DNA of 64,000 nucleotides from Panax quinquefolius (GCA_020205615.1 CM035160.1:10825821-10889820), one strand, 5' to 3'. Numbered from the stretch's first letter, positions 1 through 15,805 are shown. Notes: generated by a model not told the origin, from the sequence alone. Translations and numbers: made by a program.

Positions 1-1485
1 GACAAATATAGGAGTAGAACCGACTTTAATTGATAAAATTAAAACTGCTCAAATTACAGATTCGGAGCTGATGCGTATGAGGAAGAAGGTGCGATTCCGG
101 AAGCAAGAATCAATGAAGAAGGAATACTTCGAGTCAACTCTAGACTTTATGTTCCTAACGACCCTGATTTAAAGTATAAAATCATGATGGAGGCGCACAA
201 CACACCGTTTGCAATCCATCCTGGGAGTACCAAAATGTATCATGATCTTCGACATACATTTTGGTGGGGCATATGAAGAGAGATAACGTTGTTTATCTCG
301 AGGTGTCTAACGTGTCAACGAGTCGGCGGCGAGCATCAAGTACCAAAAGGTCCATTCTGACTACTTGAAATTCCAGAATGGAAGTGGGAGCACATTACCA
401 TGGATTTCAAGCTTCGGTCTTCCCAAAGTTTCTCAAGGCATAGATGCGATTTGGGTCATTGTTGATAGATTGACCAAGTCTGCTCATTTCTTCCGATCTG
501 AAAAACTTACACACTTGAACGTCTTGCTCAGATGTACATAAACGAGGTTGTAAGATTGCATGGTATGCCAAGATCCATAGTTTACGATCGAGACCCAAGA
601 TTCACTTCGCGATTTTGGGTTAGTTTACGAAAGCTATGGGCACAGATTAACGATTTAGCTTCGGCATATCATCCTCGAGACGGACGGACGATCGGAGAGG
701 ACTATTCAAACTCTTGAAGATCTATTAAGACTCGTGTCCTTGATTTCAAGGAAAGATGGGACAAGTTCTTACCATTGGTGGAGTTTTCCTACAACAACAG
801 CTATCGCAAGTATTGGCATGGCTCCATTCGAGCGTTGTATGGAAGAAAGTGTCGTTTCCAAGATCTTTGGGATGAGGTGGGTGAAGCAACGTTGTTGGGA
901 CCGGAGTTGATACGTATGACTACGAGAAAAGATTCAAACGGTCCAACAACGTATAAAAACCTCACAAGATCGACAAAAGAGTTATCTTGATCTTCATCGA
1001 AAGGACGTGGAATTCGATATAGAGATCATGTGTTGTTACGTATTGCTCCATGGAAAGGGGTTACGAGATTTGGAAAGAGAGAAAACTCAATCCTCGATTT
1101 TTCTACCCATTTTAATCCTTGATCGAGTAGGAACGTGGCTATAGACTCGCTTTTCTTCGCCAGTATGTCTCGTGTTCATAACGTTTTTCACATATCCATG
1201 TTACGTAAATATGTGGAAGACCCGAACCACATTATTGAGTTGGAACCGACGAAATAATGGAAGATTTGACGTATGAAGAGGTTCCCTGCTCAAATCTTGG
1301 ATAAGAAGGAACATATTCTACGCACCAAGGTTATACCTCAAGTCAAAGTTTTGTGGAGAAACTACGATGTTGAGGAAATGACTTGGGAGTTAGAATCAAA
1401 ATGAAATCAAGGTATCCTTACCTCTTCGACATACCAGTGCGTCGCACTTCAATTTCGAGGGCTAAATTTCATAAGAATGAGAGAT

Positions 1486-4005
1486 TGTAAAACCCCAACT
1501 TTTTGAATAAAGATGAATTTTCTATAAATATTATTTTTGAATATTATGGAGTGAAATTGATATAATAGTTGTGGGTAATATTTATAAATTTTGTAAAATC
1601 ACGCAAGTTGTTATATAATATTCGATTGATCGGGAATATTCGCTTTTAACGAGGAATATTAGTACAACGGCACAATCATTGGTGGACCCTAACGGAATTA
1701 TTGTCGAATTGAGAAAACGACAAAAATACTTTATGAAAATAACGGCGGAAGTTTTACTTGTTAATTGTTGAAACACCGTGTTAAAAAATACAATGTCTAC
1801 GCTATGGTTGCGTAAGAGCATGATAATATTAATTATTGATGCTTAAGTGATAAGTCACTCAATTTTGTTGGTATTATTAATGTAATAATCTGAGAAAATC
1901 TTTTATATAAAAATGAATACTTTTATAAAGTTATTCTATAAATAGAATATATTATATTCTATTATGCATAGTGTTAGATAATTGTCTGCGTAGTAAGTAT
2001 TTTGTATGCAAGTAAAATCTTTTATATAAAACAAAATACTTTTATAAAGCTATCTATTTTATTAGACAATAATTAGAATATATTATATTTTATTATGCAT
2101 AGTGTTTTGCATAGTGCTGCGTAGTGTTTGCATAGTAAAATATTTTATAAAGTTATTCGTTTTATTAGATTATAAATAGAATATATTATATTTTATTTTG
2201 CTTTAAATATGGACCGTCAAATTAAAGTAAATCAATCTCGACCGTTCATGAGTTAGTTACTATGCATTCCATTTTTCTATAAATAGAAGCTCATTCATTC
2301 ATTATTTTCTTACGAATTCACTGAAACTCTAGAGAGATAAACTATAGAGAGAAAGAAGAAAGTATTTTGCTACTTCACTACTTATATATCCAATACTCTT
2401 CTTCTTAAGGTAGAGAATATTATTTGTTGTATTCGTAAGGGGTGTTATTCTTTCTTATTCATGAAGGGAACTGTTGTTATTCCATTGCTTATTATTCTGT
2501 TGGAATAACCTGTATACGCGGTCTACTCTATACTTGGTGACATTCTTCTATTATTCCGCCTTTTCTTATTCTCATTTGGAATATCCTGCATGCGTTTTTA
2601 CGGGACTTGATTCCGTCTTTTTATTATTCTCATTGGAATATCATGTATCATATGCTTTTGGCCGGACTGGTTCCGCTTCTTTATTATTATTCGCTGGAAT
2701 ATCCTCGTGCATGCGTTTTTACTGTGGACCGATTCCGCCTTTATTAGTATTCATTGGAATAACACATACATCTGCGAAAGCTGCCGCATGCATGGTGATT
2801 TCTGTTGTTATTCCATTCTTTATTATTCATTTGGAACATCCCGTCCGGTCAAGCGAATTTCACTGACCGTTCCGTTATTTAGTATTCTCGTTGGAATAAC
2901 TTGCATCATAATCTGCGCATGCGTGGTGATTTCTTTTGTTATTCCATTCTTTATTATACTCGGTTGGTTAAAGTTTTGACTTATATACTCCATGAAATTA
3001 GTAGAATATCCTCGATATTTGCGCTTCATCCAAAGATCTTTTCATGGAAATATTCTTCCGATCATTCTTGAATTTTACTCTACAAAGCAAGATCATGTTG
3101 ACAATTTGGACATTAGTAGTTCTTGGACAAATTAATTCTTGAACTTGTTTTATTGAATTCTTATATCATTGTCATCATCCTCATGTTTATATTATGTTGA
3201 AAGTCATACGTGGCACATGTGTGGTGCATAGATGGACTTGGTATGATTATGACCGAGGATTATTCGATTGTAATCATGGCCGTAATGTTACAAATGATGT
3301 GAAAATTAAAAGTCCTCATTGGCCGTAGTGCATTGATGGACGAGTTGTTGGCATGATCATGACCATTAATGAATACACAAATATTCTTGGCCCAGTAGTG
3401 CATGGATAATTGTGGTCGTGATACTAAAGAATATCCTTGGCCAGAGTGTGCGGGGTGATTCGATGATGTGGAATATTTATTAAGTTGAGTCTCAAATATA
3501 ACTTGATGATGAAAAACCTTTTAAATCATAAAAGATAGTAGATTTTATTTTCTACTTGACTCTTTTAATGGATTGCTTGTTCACCGCTAGCAGTAAACTT
3601 GATGTCATTATATTTTATCGGTTTAACATTGTTGGGGACTAATGATAATTTATTCTGCATTATCTTAGTCATAATATTTTTTACTGGGCTAGTTGAGCTC
3701 ACCCTTTCTTTCACTGTTCTCTTCAGAAAATGAGAATATAGCTGGGACGAGTCGGAGAACGGAGTGATGGTCCAGAGGATAGCATTAGTAGTCCTCACTA
3801 TTCTGCGAAATAGTGTGATAATAATTGTAATGAGGACTCCTTTTGAGTTTGTATAATCTCTAGTAGATAATATTTGTATTCAAACTCACAGTTTATGTTT
3901 GTCGTATTGTACACGACAGTTGTATTAGTAAGTTGTATTTGAATTACATACTACGATCGACGCACCCAAGATGGGTGATGTATACCTAATTTTGGGGGTG
4001 TCACA
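1486..4005 (+). repeat. 3' LTR (about 2.5 kb) of the left-edge element
   Basis: Starts TGTAAAACCCCAAC just after a purine-rich tract and ends GGGGGTGTCACA. The solo LTR at 45248-47771 has the same ends and about the same length. It contains a TATA box (TATAAATA, 2278-2285). Tandem repeats lie at about 2490-2960 (units near 55-65 bp with a TATTATTC...TGGAATA core and GGACTGGTTCCG) and at 3210-3450 (repeats around GTAGTGCAT.GATGGA). The ORFs here are by-products of the repeats. Confidence 0.88.
2278..2285 (+). promoter_or_regulatory. LTR TATA box
   Basis: TATAAATA inside the LTR, followed by a short leader-like stretch. The same motif sits in every LTR of the window, at 46169, 49519 (minus), 54014 and 61513, so this is the family's likely core promoter. 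Confidence 0.6.
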
Positions 4006-4538
4006 TATTTATATATGCTTAATTATTAATTCTAAAAATAGTCAATTTGACTTTAAAAAATCAAAACTAAGCAATTAATTTGGGACGGAGGGAGTATTAA
4101 TTATAAGGTTTATTATTTTTAAAATTTAAATAAATCAAATCATTTTAAATATACATATGTTTTGAATTTATTTCAAAAATCTAAAATTTGCTCTTATATT
4201 TTTAACTAAGGGGGTATTTATTTTAAGACTGAGGGGTGTAGATGTGAGGTGTAGCTGAGTTTACTGCTTGTATTTACCATGGTCATGCTATGAGGTCAAA
4301 GGTACATTGATCTCATAGCAGGACAATGGGAAATACTTTTCAATGTATTGATTAAAGATGAGTAGAGGACATACTAAATTGCAACTTAAGCAAAAATGTT
4401 GACACTATTCATAAGTTACACAACAAAAGAAGATATACCAATGATCACAGGCATCTGTACTGACCATAAAAACATTGGCGTCAAAAGAGCAGCAAAAATG
4501 CTCTGAAGGAATCATCTAGCTCAAACAAGAGTTTTCTT
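4006..4538. other. Intergenic, with a MITE end
   Basis: No gene seen. Just downstream of the LTR, 4081-4094 reads GGGACGGAGGGAG followed by TA, the typical right terminus of a Stowaway-type MITE. A matching left end is not visible, so the MITE may have been cut by the LTR element. The rest would hold the 3' UTR and poly(A) region of the minus-strand gene ending at 4539. Confidence 0.5.
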
Positions 4539-7085
4539 TTACAATCTTACAGCAAGTAAGCAAAACAATGTGGTTGCAACCATTCCTTGGACAAAATATG
4601 AAGCACAACGAGAAACAGAAATTGAAGTAGCAATTTCAACAGAGAATCTGCAATGTTCCATTGATGGATCAACTGTAGTGATGAGTCCCAGCCCACCAAA
4701 ATCACAACCGTCTGATCTCTGGTCATGCTGCTGATAATAGCTGTTAAACACGTAAGATATATTCCCAGGCCAACTAATGTTAAAACAAGATCCACCAGGA
4801 GATAGGGCGCTACAGTCAGCAACAGAACATGCCTCTGAAGCACTTGCAGTTGCATTGGACAAGTCTTTGTTATTATTCACAACACACCATTTGGAAGAAA
4901 GGTACTTGACATTCTCTGCATTCACCATCTTTCTTGAGCCCTGGCCAAAATCGACATGGTACTTCGCTTGACCATCAAAACTAAATACACCCCAGTGTCT
5001 CTCAAAATTTCCAGCACCAAAGCTTCTCTGGTCTTCATCCAAAAGGCTTAATATGTAAGTTTCCGTTGGCGGATTTCGAGGTCTGAGTGGGGTCCCAGAC
5101 TTGCTGTGGACATGGTCTATCAGGGCCTTCATGAATACTTCTGCGATGGATGAAGTCGCATTTGCAGCTCCATCAGTCGGCCAACCAATCTGCCCAATGA
5201 CAATATCAATTTGGGGAGACTGAGCAGCCGATAATGCAGAAACAAGAGTATCATAGCTCAAGTCAAAGCTGTTTTTGTATATTTTGTGGCTGTCACTGCG
5301 AAGGCATGCAGTTTCTTTAAAGAGAGCAGAGTCGAGGGAAATGTTCTTATTTTGGTAATAGCTTAGAAATGGGGAAATGGTCACAAAAAAAGGATATTGA
5401 TGCTTGTTGAGAAATGTGAGGAGTTCAATCATGGTTTTGTTGATGTCAGGCCTAAAACGTCCTCTGGAGGGCAGGCCAGATTCTGACTGGAATGCGTCGA
5501 AACTGCATGGAACCACAACCTGTACCTTGTTTGCCAATTTTGCTTTGACCAGTGCTGCCTGAATGTTAGTGGCTGCTCCAACAACAAAGGGATGGAACTG
5601 ATCACCATAACTTCGAAGAAATGCTTCATCTCCAACAGCAACGTACCTGCAAATGCACTGCACGATATAAGTTGAAGTTATTTGAAAATAAAGCTATTGC
5701 CATCAATAATCATTCAGGTGCCTTAAGAAGATCACATCCAGATGATCTACTGAAAAATTCATTATTTGAACCATAACTGGGATTTGATTCCTGAAAGGAA
5801 ATGAGGACATCCTTAGCAGTTCATAAGTTACTGATCTACAACTACTTTATTTATGGCCTCATCGCCATGTCAGTGGATGATATTCCTTGGGTTGTTTTTC
5901 CAATGTAGTCAGCTATATGCCTGTCACAGGGAAGGTCAGCACGACAAAAGAGAAAGAGATGCATGATCCACAGAGTATCAACCTATGTCAACAAGTAAAA
6001 AGGGGACACTTGGAGGGGTGTAATGGTGATCAAAATTTTAACTAGAGGTGGGGCCACTAAAATAAAAGCCCCGCATATGGCCTGTATGTCCGACATATGT
6101 GAGTACCATATTATTAACTACAAAGGTAAGCGATCCAATACTTTGTGTGATCAATATTTCTTTCATTGGTATTATGAAGGAGTAACAAAGAATTATTCTA
6201 TCGAGTACCTGAGGCACATGTTAAGATATTTTGAGGCTCTAATGTCAATTTTTTTGTGGAACAGTATGGAAAACTGAAAAGCAGGTTCAAAATGGTAGCA
6301 AGTAGCAACCATACACCTTCTTTATATATCCAATCATTATTCAAGGGGGTTAAATACACTTTTCCCACTCTACTAGACCTCGGTTTACAAATGCATCACT
6401 GAAGTGAATTTTTTTACAATCGAGTCATTGAACTACAAATTATTTTCAAATCGTTACAAAATCCGTTAAATGAGTTGACTTTTAACAGAACATCCACGTC
6501 AGCTTTTAAATTAACATCCACGTCAGCTGCTTCATGTGTTATCATCCTAGTTGTTGCCACATTGGAAATTAAATTACAAATTAAAAGAAAAGTTAAAAAA
6601 GAAATTAAAACAAATCAAAAGATTAAGAAAACCAAATCAGATCAATCCCTAAATTTATCTCTCCAAATTCAAACCACGTTTCATTTTTCTCTCTAGATTT
6701 GTGAAAACAGATATGGTTTTGAAGAAAGAGAAAATTAATTGGAAAGGGGTGGAGGATTTTATATTCTTAATTCAGAATCCTCCATTGAAGGATGCAGAGA
6801 ATACAGATGACTCTCCACATCTTTTTTCATTTCCATTCTTCCTGACGCCATGGAATTGGAGATCGAAGAACAAATAGTTCTCAAGGCCAGAGTTCAAAAA
6901 TTCTATTATTTTCCTTCTCACATATATGATTTAGGCTATTAAGTTGACTCGATTTCTTTTTATTTTTTGAGTTGACTCGATTTAGGCCATTCCTTCTCAC
7001 AAATCTTTCATTTCCATTATTCCTAATTTGATTTAGGGAGAGATGAGTGAGATAGAAGAAGGTGGGGTTGTGGTGGTGGTGAGGC

Positions 7086-7146
<61 letters not shown>

Positions 7147-9284
7147 CCCACCATTTCAAAATATTAGATAAATTTTATATTTTTAAAGTGAAATTAAAAA
7201 AATATGAATTCATTAATTTATATAAATACATTTGTAAAATTTATTCATTAATTTATTTATTTAATTTATTTATTTGTTATGTATATTAATTTGATTTATA
7301 TTTTGTTTAACTATTTGTTATAGAATTGAGTATAATTTAATTTAATTAGTTATCCAACTCAGTTTTTCTCTCCTTATCAGTATTGTCACATATTGTCACG
7401 TCCCTTTTTTGTTAAATGGTTAACAGACATAGACTGCAAAATCACTTTTTGTAAATAATGTATAGTTCAATGAGTTGACCGTAAAAAAATTCAGTTCAGT
7501 GATGCATTTGTAAACCGGTGTCTAGTAGAGTGGGGGAAAATGTATTTATCCCTTATTCAAGGAAATCTTAGCAAGGCACTGACCCAGAATTACTCTCTAA
7601 TACATATTAGCTTATGGAAGCCATATAATGAATTAATTTATAAACCCGCTGTAAATATCATTGGAAACCATATCGCAATGGAAAGGTCTGATTTTCTATT
7701 ACAAGCAGGCTTACATGCCCATCAGCTATAAGTATCTATAATTCTATAGAAGTCGGTACATAGCTCAGTTAGCAAAATGTCCTTTGCTTTCAACATATTT
7801 AGTCATAATGGAAGTCATCATGAACATTTTCTTTTGCATGTGCATATATTAACATTCTCAAAAAAAGTTCAACTATATTGAAAGCAGAATATATGCTTCA
7901 GCTCATGCATATGCTTAGTAATTTTAAACCATTAGTAACTACAGACAAATGTGCAGCATAGCATCATATCCTCCCATTCTAGTGATACAAAATTTGGCTG
8001 ACAAGGCCTTTGAGAGCGAATAATCACTTAAAGCTAGTCCAGAGTTTGCTTCTCCAACATAGAAATGTATTGCACACTTCACTATTCATCCATTTTGGAG
8101 ACAGACTCTCGGGGGGGGGGGGGGGGGGGTATGATAGATAAGTTTGGCAACAAGTATGGGAATTGGAAGCAGAGTCTTCCTCCAAGTTCAATAATGTGTT
8201 AATTGATAGGTTACCATTACACCAAGACTTTATAAAGGGAAATTCAAAAACAAAAAGTGATTGGCAAAATGGGACTATGTATTGGCCTATTTATTTTCAA
8301 TGGATTAGTATTAATAATAATCTTCCCTCAATAGCATAGTAAATATCTATTTTTGCAATGACAGTCTGGCTACTTGCTACTGTGGTATTACATATTACAT
8401 TACACCATTGCTTGAACTCTATTAGTAATGCTTTTGTTTACTGTTCATTTAGTATTCCATCAGGTAGAGCATCAGAGATAGGGTATTCTCAAACAAACAT
8501 GCATCTGCCAGTATTGCAGGCTCAATAGCCAACCAAAAAAGTTTGCCTTGATTCCAAGAGGTAATGGATCCAGGAAATAAGCTGAAAATTCAGCAATTAA
8601 CATCATAAACAAAAGGACATCACAATGAAAATAGAATGTAGAACCCCATAAATCAACAATGTAATTTGAACCCCAATATAATTTACAGAAAAAATTATAA
8701 TAAGTGAAGCAAAATGTAAGAATTAATCACATTAAGACAATAACACCCAAATCAGTATCCAGTGAACCTTAACAAACCTAAAGACATGTAAATCTTATCA
8801 ATAAAATTGTAGTAAATCAATAGAAACCCAAAACTCCTCTGTTCTAATGCACACTCCACCTCGAAGAACAATAATCATACAAAATAAATATAGGATTTCA
8901 ACAATGTATAGATAAAAAAAGGCCAAGATTAACATACTCTATTCGGACTCTACCGGTTCCTTCAGAAACGTATCGGGTGATATTATCATGGACCCAATTC
9001 TGGGCGGCCTTGAAGGAGGAGTTCAAGCTATGGAGCATCGAATTGGGAATGCCAACAGTTACATCAATATTGGAACCGGAGAGAGATTGGAGGACTTGAG
9101 GGTCGGCATCGAATAGCTTGACTTTGGTGATGCTGTTGGACTTCAAGAGGTCCACCACTTTTTCCGGCGGCAGTGGGTGGGAGGCGGCGGTTCCCCAGTT
9201 CACACCTATAGCTCCAGCCCTAGACAAAACCAGGCTAGAAATGGCTAATAATAGTGGCAGTAAGGAATTGAGATTTGAAGGCAT
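4539..9284 (-). CDS. GH17 glucan endo-1,3-beta-glucosidase-like, X8 domain, GPI-anchored
   Basis: Two exons, 9284-8938 and 5646-4539, join across a GT-AG intron (8937-5647, 3291 bp) to give 484 residues. Residues 1-25 are a hydrophobic signal peptide. The GH17 barrel starts at IGVNWG and includes YVAVGDE (E123, the expected acid/base) and IGQIGWPTDG. Q268 stands where the GH17 nucleophile Glu normally lies. An X8/CBM43 callose-binding domain follows at about 368-450, with WCVV, PGGSCF and CDFGG cysteine motifs. The hydrophobic C-terminus resembles a GPI-attachment signal, so the expected location is the outer plasma membrane, wall or plasmodesmata. The family hydrolyses or binds beta-1,3-glucan. 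Because of Q268 this copy may bind callose rather than cleave it. The intron carries a MULE insertion. Confidence 0.9.
6347..7552. mobile_element. Non-autonomous Mutator-like (MULE) element in an intron
   Basis: Long inverted termini of about 90 bp: the left end begins GGGTTAAATACAC and the reverse complement of the right end begins GGGATAAATACA. Both continue with matching blocks around CACTCTACTAGAC, GGTTTACAAATGCATCACTGA and CATTGAACTA. It is flanked by a perfect 10-bp direct repeat, TTATTCAAGG (6337-6346 and 7553-7562), within the usual 9-11 bp of Mutator superfamily targets. It is 1206 bp with no transposase ORF. The interior includes an ATG-rich segment near 6720-6900 that might be captured DNA (not identified) and an AAT microsatellite. 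Confidence 0.85.
7087..7145. repeat. (AAT)n microsatellite
   Basis: About 20 uninterrupted AAT/TAA repeats inside the MULE. Confidence 0.95.
8111..8129. repeat. G19 homopolymer
   Basis: Nineteen consecutive G on the plus strand, inside the glucanase-like intron. The exact length is unreliable in any assembly. Confidence 0.9.
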
Positions 9285-11521
9285 TGCGGAAGAGAGAGAA
9301 AGGTGTGTAATGGCTGTGCTGCTACCTCATTTTTGTTCTCGTGCTTTTTTGATTTTTGAATTATGGAGCTTCACATTTTCCAATGTTGTGTGGGAATAAA
9401 GCTAATGCCAGAGTTTAATTAACTAATGCTGTTTGGATCGATAGAATTAAATGATAAAATATTATTTAGTTTATTTATTCAGCATAATTTTATTTCTCGA
9501 AAAGTATGAATAACTTATTCCATCTATTATTGGTCCCTTAAAAGAATACTTATTTTTATTAAAAAGAAATACTTATCTTTATTACTCCTCCTATTCAGAT
9601 TAAATGTTTTTTTAGTTTTAGCACACTTATTAAAAAATAACACAAAATATTATTTAATTAATTATTTCTCTCCACAATCGCCTCTTTACATTCCCTTCGA
9701 TCAACGTAAATCAATTACTAAAGAGCCAAAACTAAGTGCAGCAAAAATAAGTGTTTAATTGATCTTTTACCTTCAAAGAAAATAAGTGTTGCAATTGGAG
9801 CCAACTGAAGAGCCAAACTAAAAATTTTAATTTTGCAATGGAGCCAAAATAAAATTTCTAAACAAAATTTTCTAAAATTTAAAATTTTGCAATGGAGCCA
9901 AAACATTTTCAATCCTGTAATGTCTATATATAGATATGAAACTATTATTCTTTATAAACAATGAGAAACAATTGTCATTGGATTTAAATATGTTTCCAAA
10001 TGAAGACTATGACTCGCCGTAATATTTTTTCATTTGTATGCACTACACTTCATTATCTCTGTAATCATAATCTTTAACATGCGAGAAAAATATTGAGCTA
10101 TGTCATCATTCAATTGTTGAATTGTTTTATTTTGAAGTGCAAACTTCGCTGATATTCATGAGTCATGACTATTTTGATTTTTTCTCCTTTTCAAAATAAC
10201 TACTCCTTGTTTTAGAATTATGCATAAAATATTAAAACAAGGAGTAGTTATTTGTAAAAGAAAGGAAAAATAATAATATCAATTATTTTTTATTTTTTGT
10301 ATTGAAAAGAGATAGTGATATGAACATAGAATAATTTTAGAATCACCCCAAGTTATATAATATTTGAGATAATCAATTAAGTTTATATTTAATATTATTT
10401 TGAAGTATAATAATAAATCTAAGTTTTAAGATTAAGAAAATTAAGATTTTCTCAAACAATAAATATTAAGAGATAAAAATATTTCTCTAAACAATCGTTT
10501 TTGTAGAGTAATAATATTAAATATAATATCAATTAAATATATATTGTATTTGTATTGAAAAAATATAGTGTTATTTATGGAGAAATTAAAGTTATATTTA
10601 ATACTTTTAGTAATATTGTAGACTAATCAGCTTATTCTAAAATGACTTATATCAAGTACCATTTTTTTATCAAAATAATAATAATAACAGTGATAATAAT
10701 ATGTACAAATTATTACTCCTACTTAAATACATAACCAATTACATAAAATTTACACGAGACACAAAATATTTAACTATTAACACCACCTTAAACTTTAGTC
10801 AAACATATAATTATACAAGAGGTGGTTTTGGGTGTGAATAAATCTATTGGCATATTTATTTTGTTAATAGGGCACCCAAGAAACATCTAAAATGTGACAT
10901 AAAGTTTAAATTTCCCATTAAAAAGGAAGGTTCTTTAAATTATAAACATGAGAAAATCTCAAATCAAACTAATGACATTGAAGACTCATTTTTTTTTCTT
11001 CTCTGTTTTTTGTTTGTTGAGATAATACCGAACAAGATACAATCAATATACCCAACTTACAGCATAACCAACCACACAAATAGTCAGAGGGGTGAAGCCA
11101 GGGAGGGGAAGGCTACAAACCACCCAATCATATATAGAGGAATAGAACATATACTCGTACCTGAGATTAAAAATTGTCCAATCTACTTTATATGATCCCA
11201 AAACACTGGTAAAAGAAAATGACAATATTGCAAATTCATTATGATGTCCAAAGACCACGACTGACAGCCAAACCATAAACTTAAAACAAAACTAATGCAA
11301 AAAGACGGTGCATATAAAAAAGCAAGAATTAAACCGTTAAATCAAAGTAATCACAAGTATTACCCTACAAGTTCAAGTTCCACCCGAGTATAATCCATAT
11401 AAACTTAATACCTAGGATAAGGAGACAAGCTACAATAGGCAATTGCGACCGCCTAGGCTGCTGCAAGTCTCCCTCACCTCATCCATAAAGGAACACTTAA
11501 TACGATTCATGACAAGCTACA
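9285..11521. other. Intergenic region between GH17 and RPS4
   Basis: No convincing gene. The left part is the promoter side of the minus-strand GH17 gene. At 9718-9910 an imperfect repeat recurs around GCAATGGAGCCAAA and AAAATTTTAATTTTGCA. A perfect 21-bp inverted repeat with an 18-nt loop lies at 10194-10253. About 11200-11521 is probably the RPS4 3' UTR. The rest is AT-rich and unassigned. Confidence 0.5.
10194..10253. repeat. Perfect 21-bp inverted repeat (hairpin)
   Basis: Arms 10194-10214 and 10233-10253 are exact reverse complements (core ACTACTCCTTGTTTTA) around an 18-nt loop. It could be the remnant of a tiny foldback transposon. No known miRNA sequence was recognised in the arms. 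Confidence 0.7.
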
Positions 11522-14391
<2,870 letters not shown>

Positions 14392-14522
14392 GTTGTTGTA
14401 TTTTGGTTTAACTGATCGGCCTGAGTTTTTAGGCCGCCAACGACGACTGAACTGTGTTGATCTCCTCTAGGCTCTAGCTGCTTCTCCAATGAAGTTAGAT
14501 GGATGAAAATTAGACCGACAGT

Positions 14523-14650
14523 AAACCCTAGGCATGCTTTTTTATATGTTTTCCTGGGCCAACTTTTGAACCCAAACTAACAAAGTGTAGTCTGGTCTAC
14601 TATACAACTTGGCCCATTTTCTAATTTGATTATTTTTTGAGAACGGCCCA
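14523..14650 (-). promoter_or_regulatory. RPS4 promoter: telo-box and site II motifs
   Basis: A telo-box (AAACCCTA, 14523-14530) lies about 130 bp upstream of the start codon. Three TGGGCC/GGCCCA site II cores follow at 14555-14560, 14611-14616 and 14645-14650. In plants, telo-box plus TCP-bound site II elements is the established signature of ribosomal protein and other growth-linked genes. No clear TATA box is seen at a fixed distance. Confidence 0.7.
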
Positions 14651-14999
14651 AAATACATTCAAAAACTAACCAAAATAATACTAGTATAATTTTGATAAAT
14701 AAAATGGTCATCCTATCCTGCTATAATGATTAAGGAAAATATCTATCCTCAAATACAAATCCTAACGTTTGTTTGTAATGATTATAATTTGTAAATTATA
14801 ATTTCAAAATTATTAATCATAAAATTAAATAGTCTTAGTCACATGTTTGTTTTTTATGAGATTATTCATAAGATAACTTAAAATAATCTTATTTTATGTT
14901 TGTTTTTCCAAAATTAATTAAATAATTGGATTTAAAAAATAATGTTTGGACTATTATACTCTTACCAATAATAACATAATTTAAACTTGTTTATTTATC

Positions 15000-15330
15000 A
15001 AAAAAATGTTTACTAATAAGTTGTTTAAATAAGTTTTTTACAAATAAAATGTAAAAAGTTGTTTACCAATAAGTTATTTAAATAATAAGTTGTTTACAAA
15101 TAATAAACTTATTGGTAAGTTGTTAACCAATAAACCAATAATAAATTGTTTACCAATAAGATGTTTAAATAATAAATTGTTTATCAATAATAAGTTGTTT
15201 ATCACTAATAAGTTGTTTAAATATAATAAGTTTTTTACCAATAATAAACTATTTACGTTTAACAATAATAAGCTATTTAAATAATAAGTTATTTATCAAT
15301 AATAAACTCTTTACCAATAATAAGCTTATT
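15000..15330. repeat. Degenerate AT-rich tandem repeat
   Basis: Many imperfect copies of an AATAAGTTGTTTA-like motif (AATAATAAGTTGTTTACC variants), period roughly 13-18 bp. ORFs on both strands here merely translate the repeat. Confidence 0.8.
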
Positions 15331-15624
15331 GAATATAATAGGATATTGTGGTCATTTTAGAAAGAAAAAAAAAGTTGAGAATAATTTTGTTTAAAAATTT
15401 TTAGTCCCAATGATAAGGATTAAATTACAATATTCAGTCATAGAATCACAATTCTCATAAAATTTATAGACTTCACACACCCTACACCACAACGTGCCAC
15501 TACTCTTGATACTATATGTAAAAAATTAAACTTACCATAAATCCGAATCGAGACTTGATTCACTGTCTTTAATTTGAGTCGTATTGGTACTCCAAATGCC
15601 TAAAAGATCAAGACTTAATATTCG

Positions 15625-15805
15625 GGTATCAGAGCAGACGATTCGTGAAACTATCGACTAAGTGGAAAGAACTACCTAGATGTCAGATTAAAAATACTTA
15701 TAGGTGCAAAAAAGTATCGGGTCAGTGTCACTAGAGTGAAGCGGTTGTGGACGTCGATAAGGGATAGCGGTTGTGGACGTCGATAAGGGAGCGTGGTGGA
15801 ATGTT
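15625..15805 (+). mobile_element. Possible TRIM or LTR-element relic
   Basis: GGTATCAGAGCAG at 15625-15637 matches the initiator-tRNA-Met primer-binding site used by plant LTR elements. About 165 bp later a purine-rich GGGAGCGTGGTGGA precedes a TGTTATGAATGCC sequence that could start a 3' LTR (from about 15809). The interior has a 24-bp unit repeated at 15741-15764 and 15767-15790. I could not align a 5' LTR to the putative 3' LTR, so this is tentative. Confidence 0.35.

Larger units (their letters stand above)
1..4005 (+). mobile_element. 3' portion of a Ty3/gypsy LTR retrotransposon
   Basis: The left edge cuts into the pol region of a plus-strand Ty3/gypsy element. From 1 to about 1480 the sequence matches, piece by piece and in several frames, the integrase and C-terminal tail of the better preserved element at 55467-60162. 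Recognisable remnants are an integrase zinc-binding segment near 190-320, core pieces near 400-720, the FSYNNSY segment near 783, and the chromodomain-like tail near 1340-1440. A polypurine-like stretch (about 1471-1485) precedes the 3' LTR (1486-4005). The 5' half and 5' LTR lie outside the window, so the target duplication cannot be checked. The lineage is probably Tekay/Del-like chromovirus, judged from the integrase C-terminus. No intact ORF remains. Confidence 0.88.

Noticed and set aside
2474..2979. Overlapping ORFs of 130 and 90 codons
   Set aside because: They translate the tandem repeat inside the LTR; the same kind of ORF appears in the solo LTR at 46315-46748.
4547..4855. 102-codon ORF overlapping the glucanase-like exon
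   Set aside because: Alternate frame of a well-supported coding exon.
7755..7785. tRNA-like TAGCTCAGTTAGCA
   Set aside because: Resembles an A box, but no B box or cloverleaf follows.
15074..15284. ORFs on both strands rich in Asn, Leu and Lys
   Set aside because: Translation of the AT-rich tandem repeat, not a gene.
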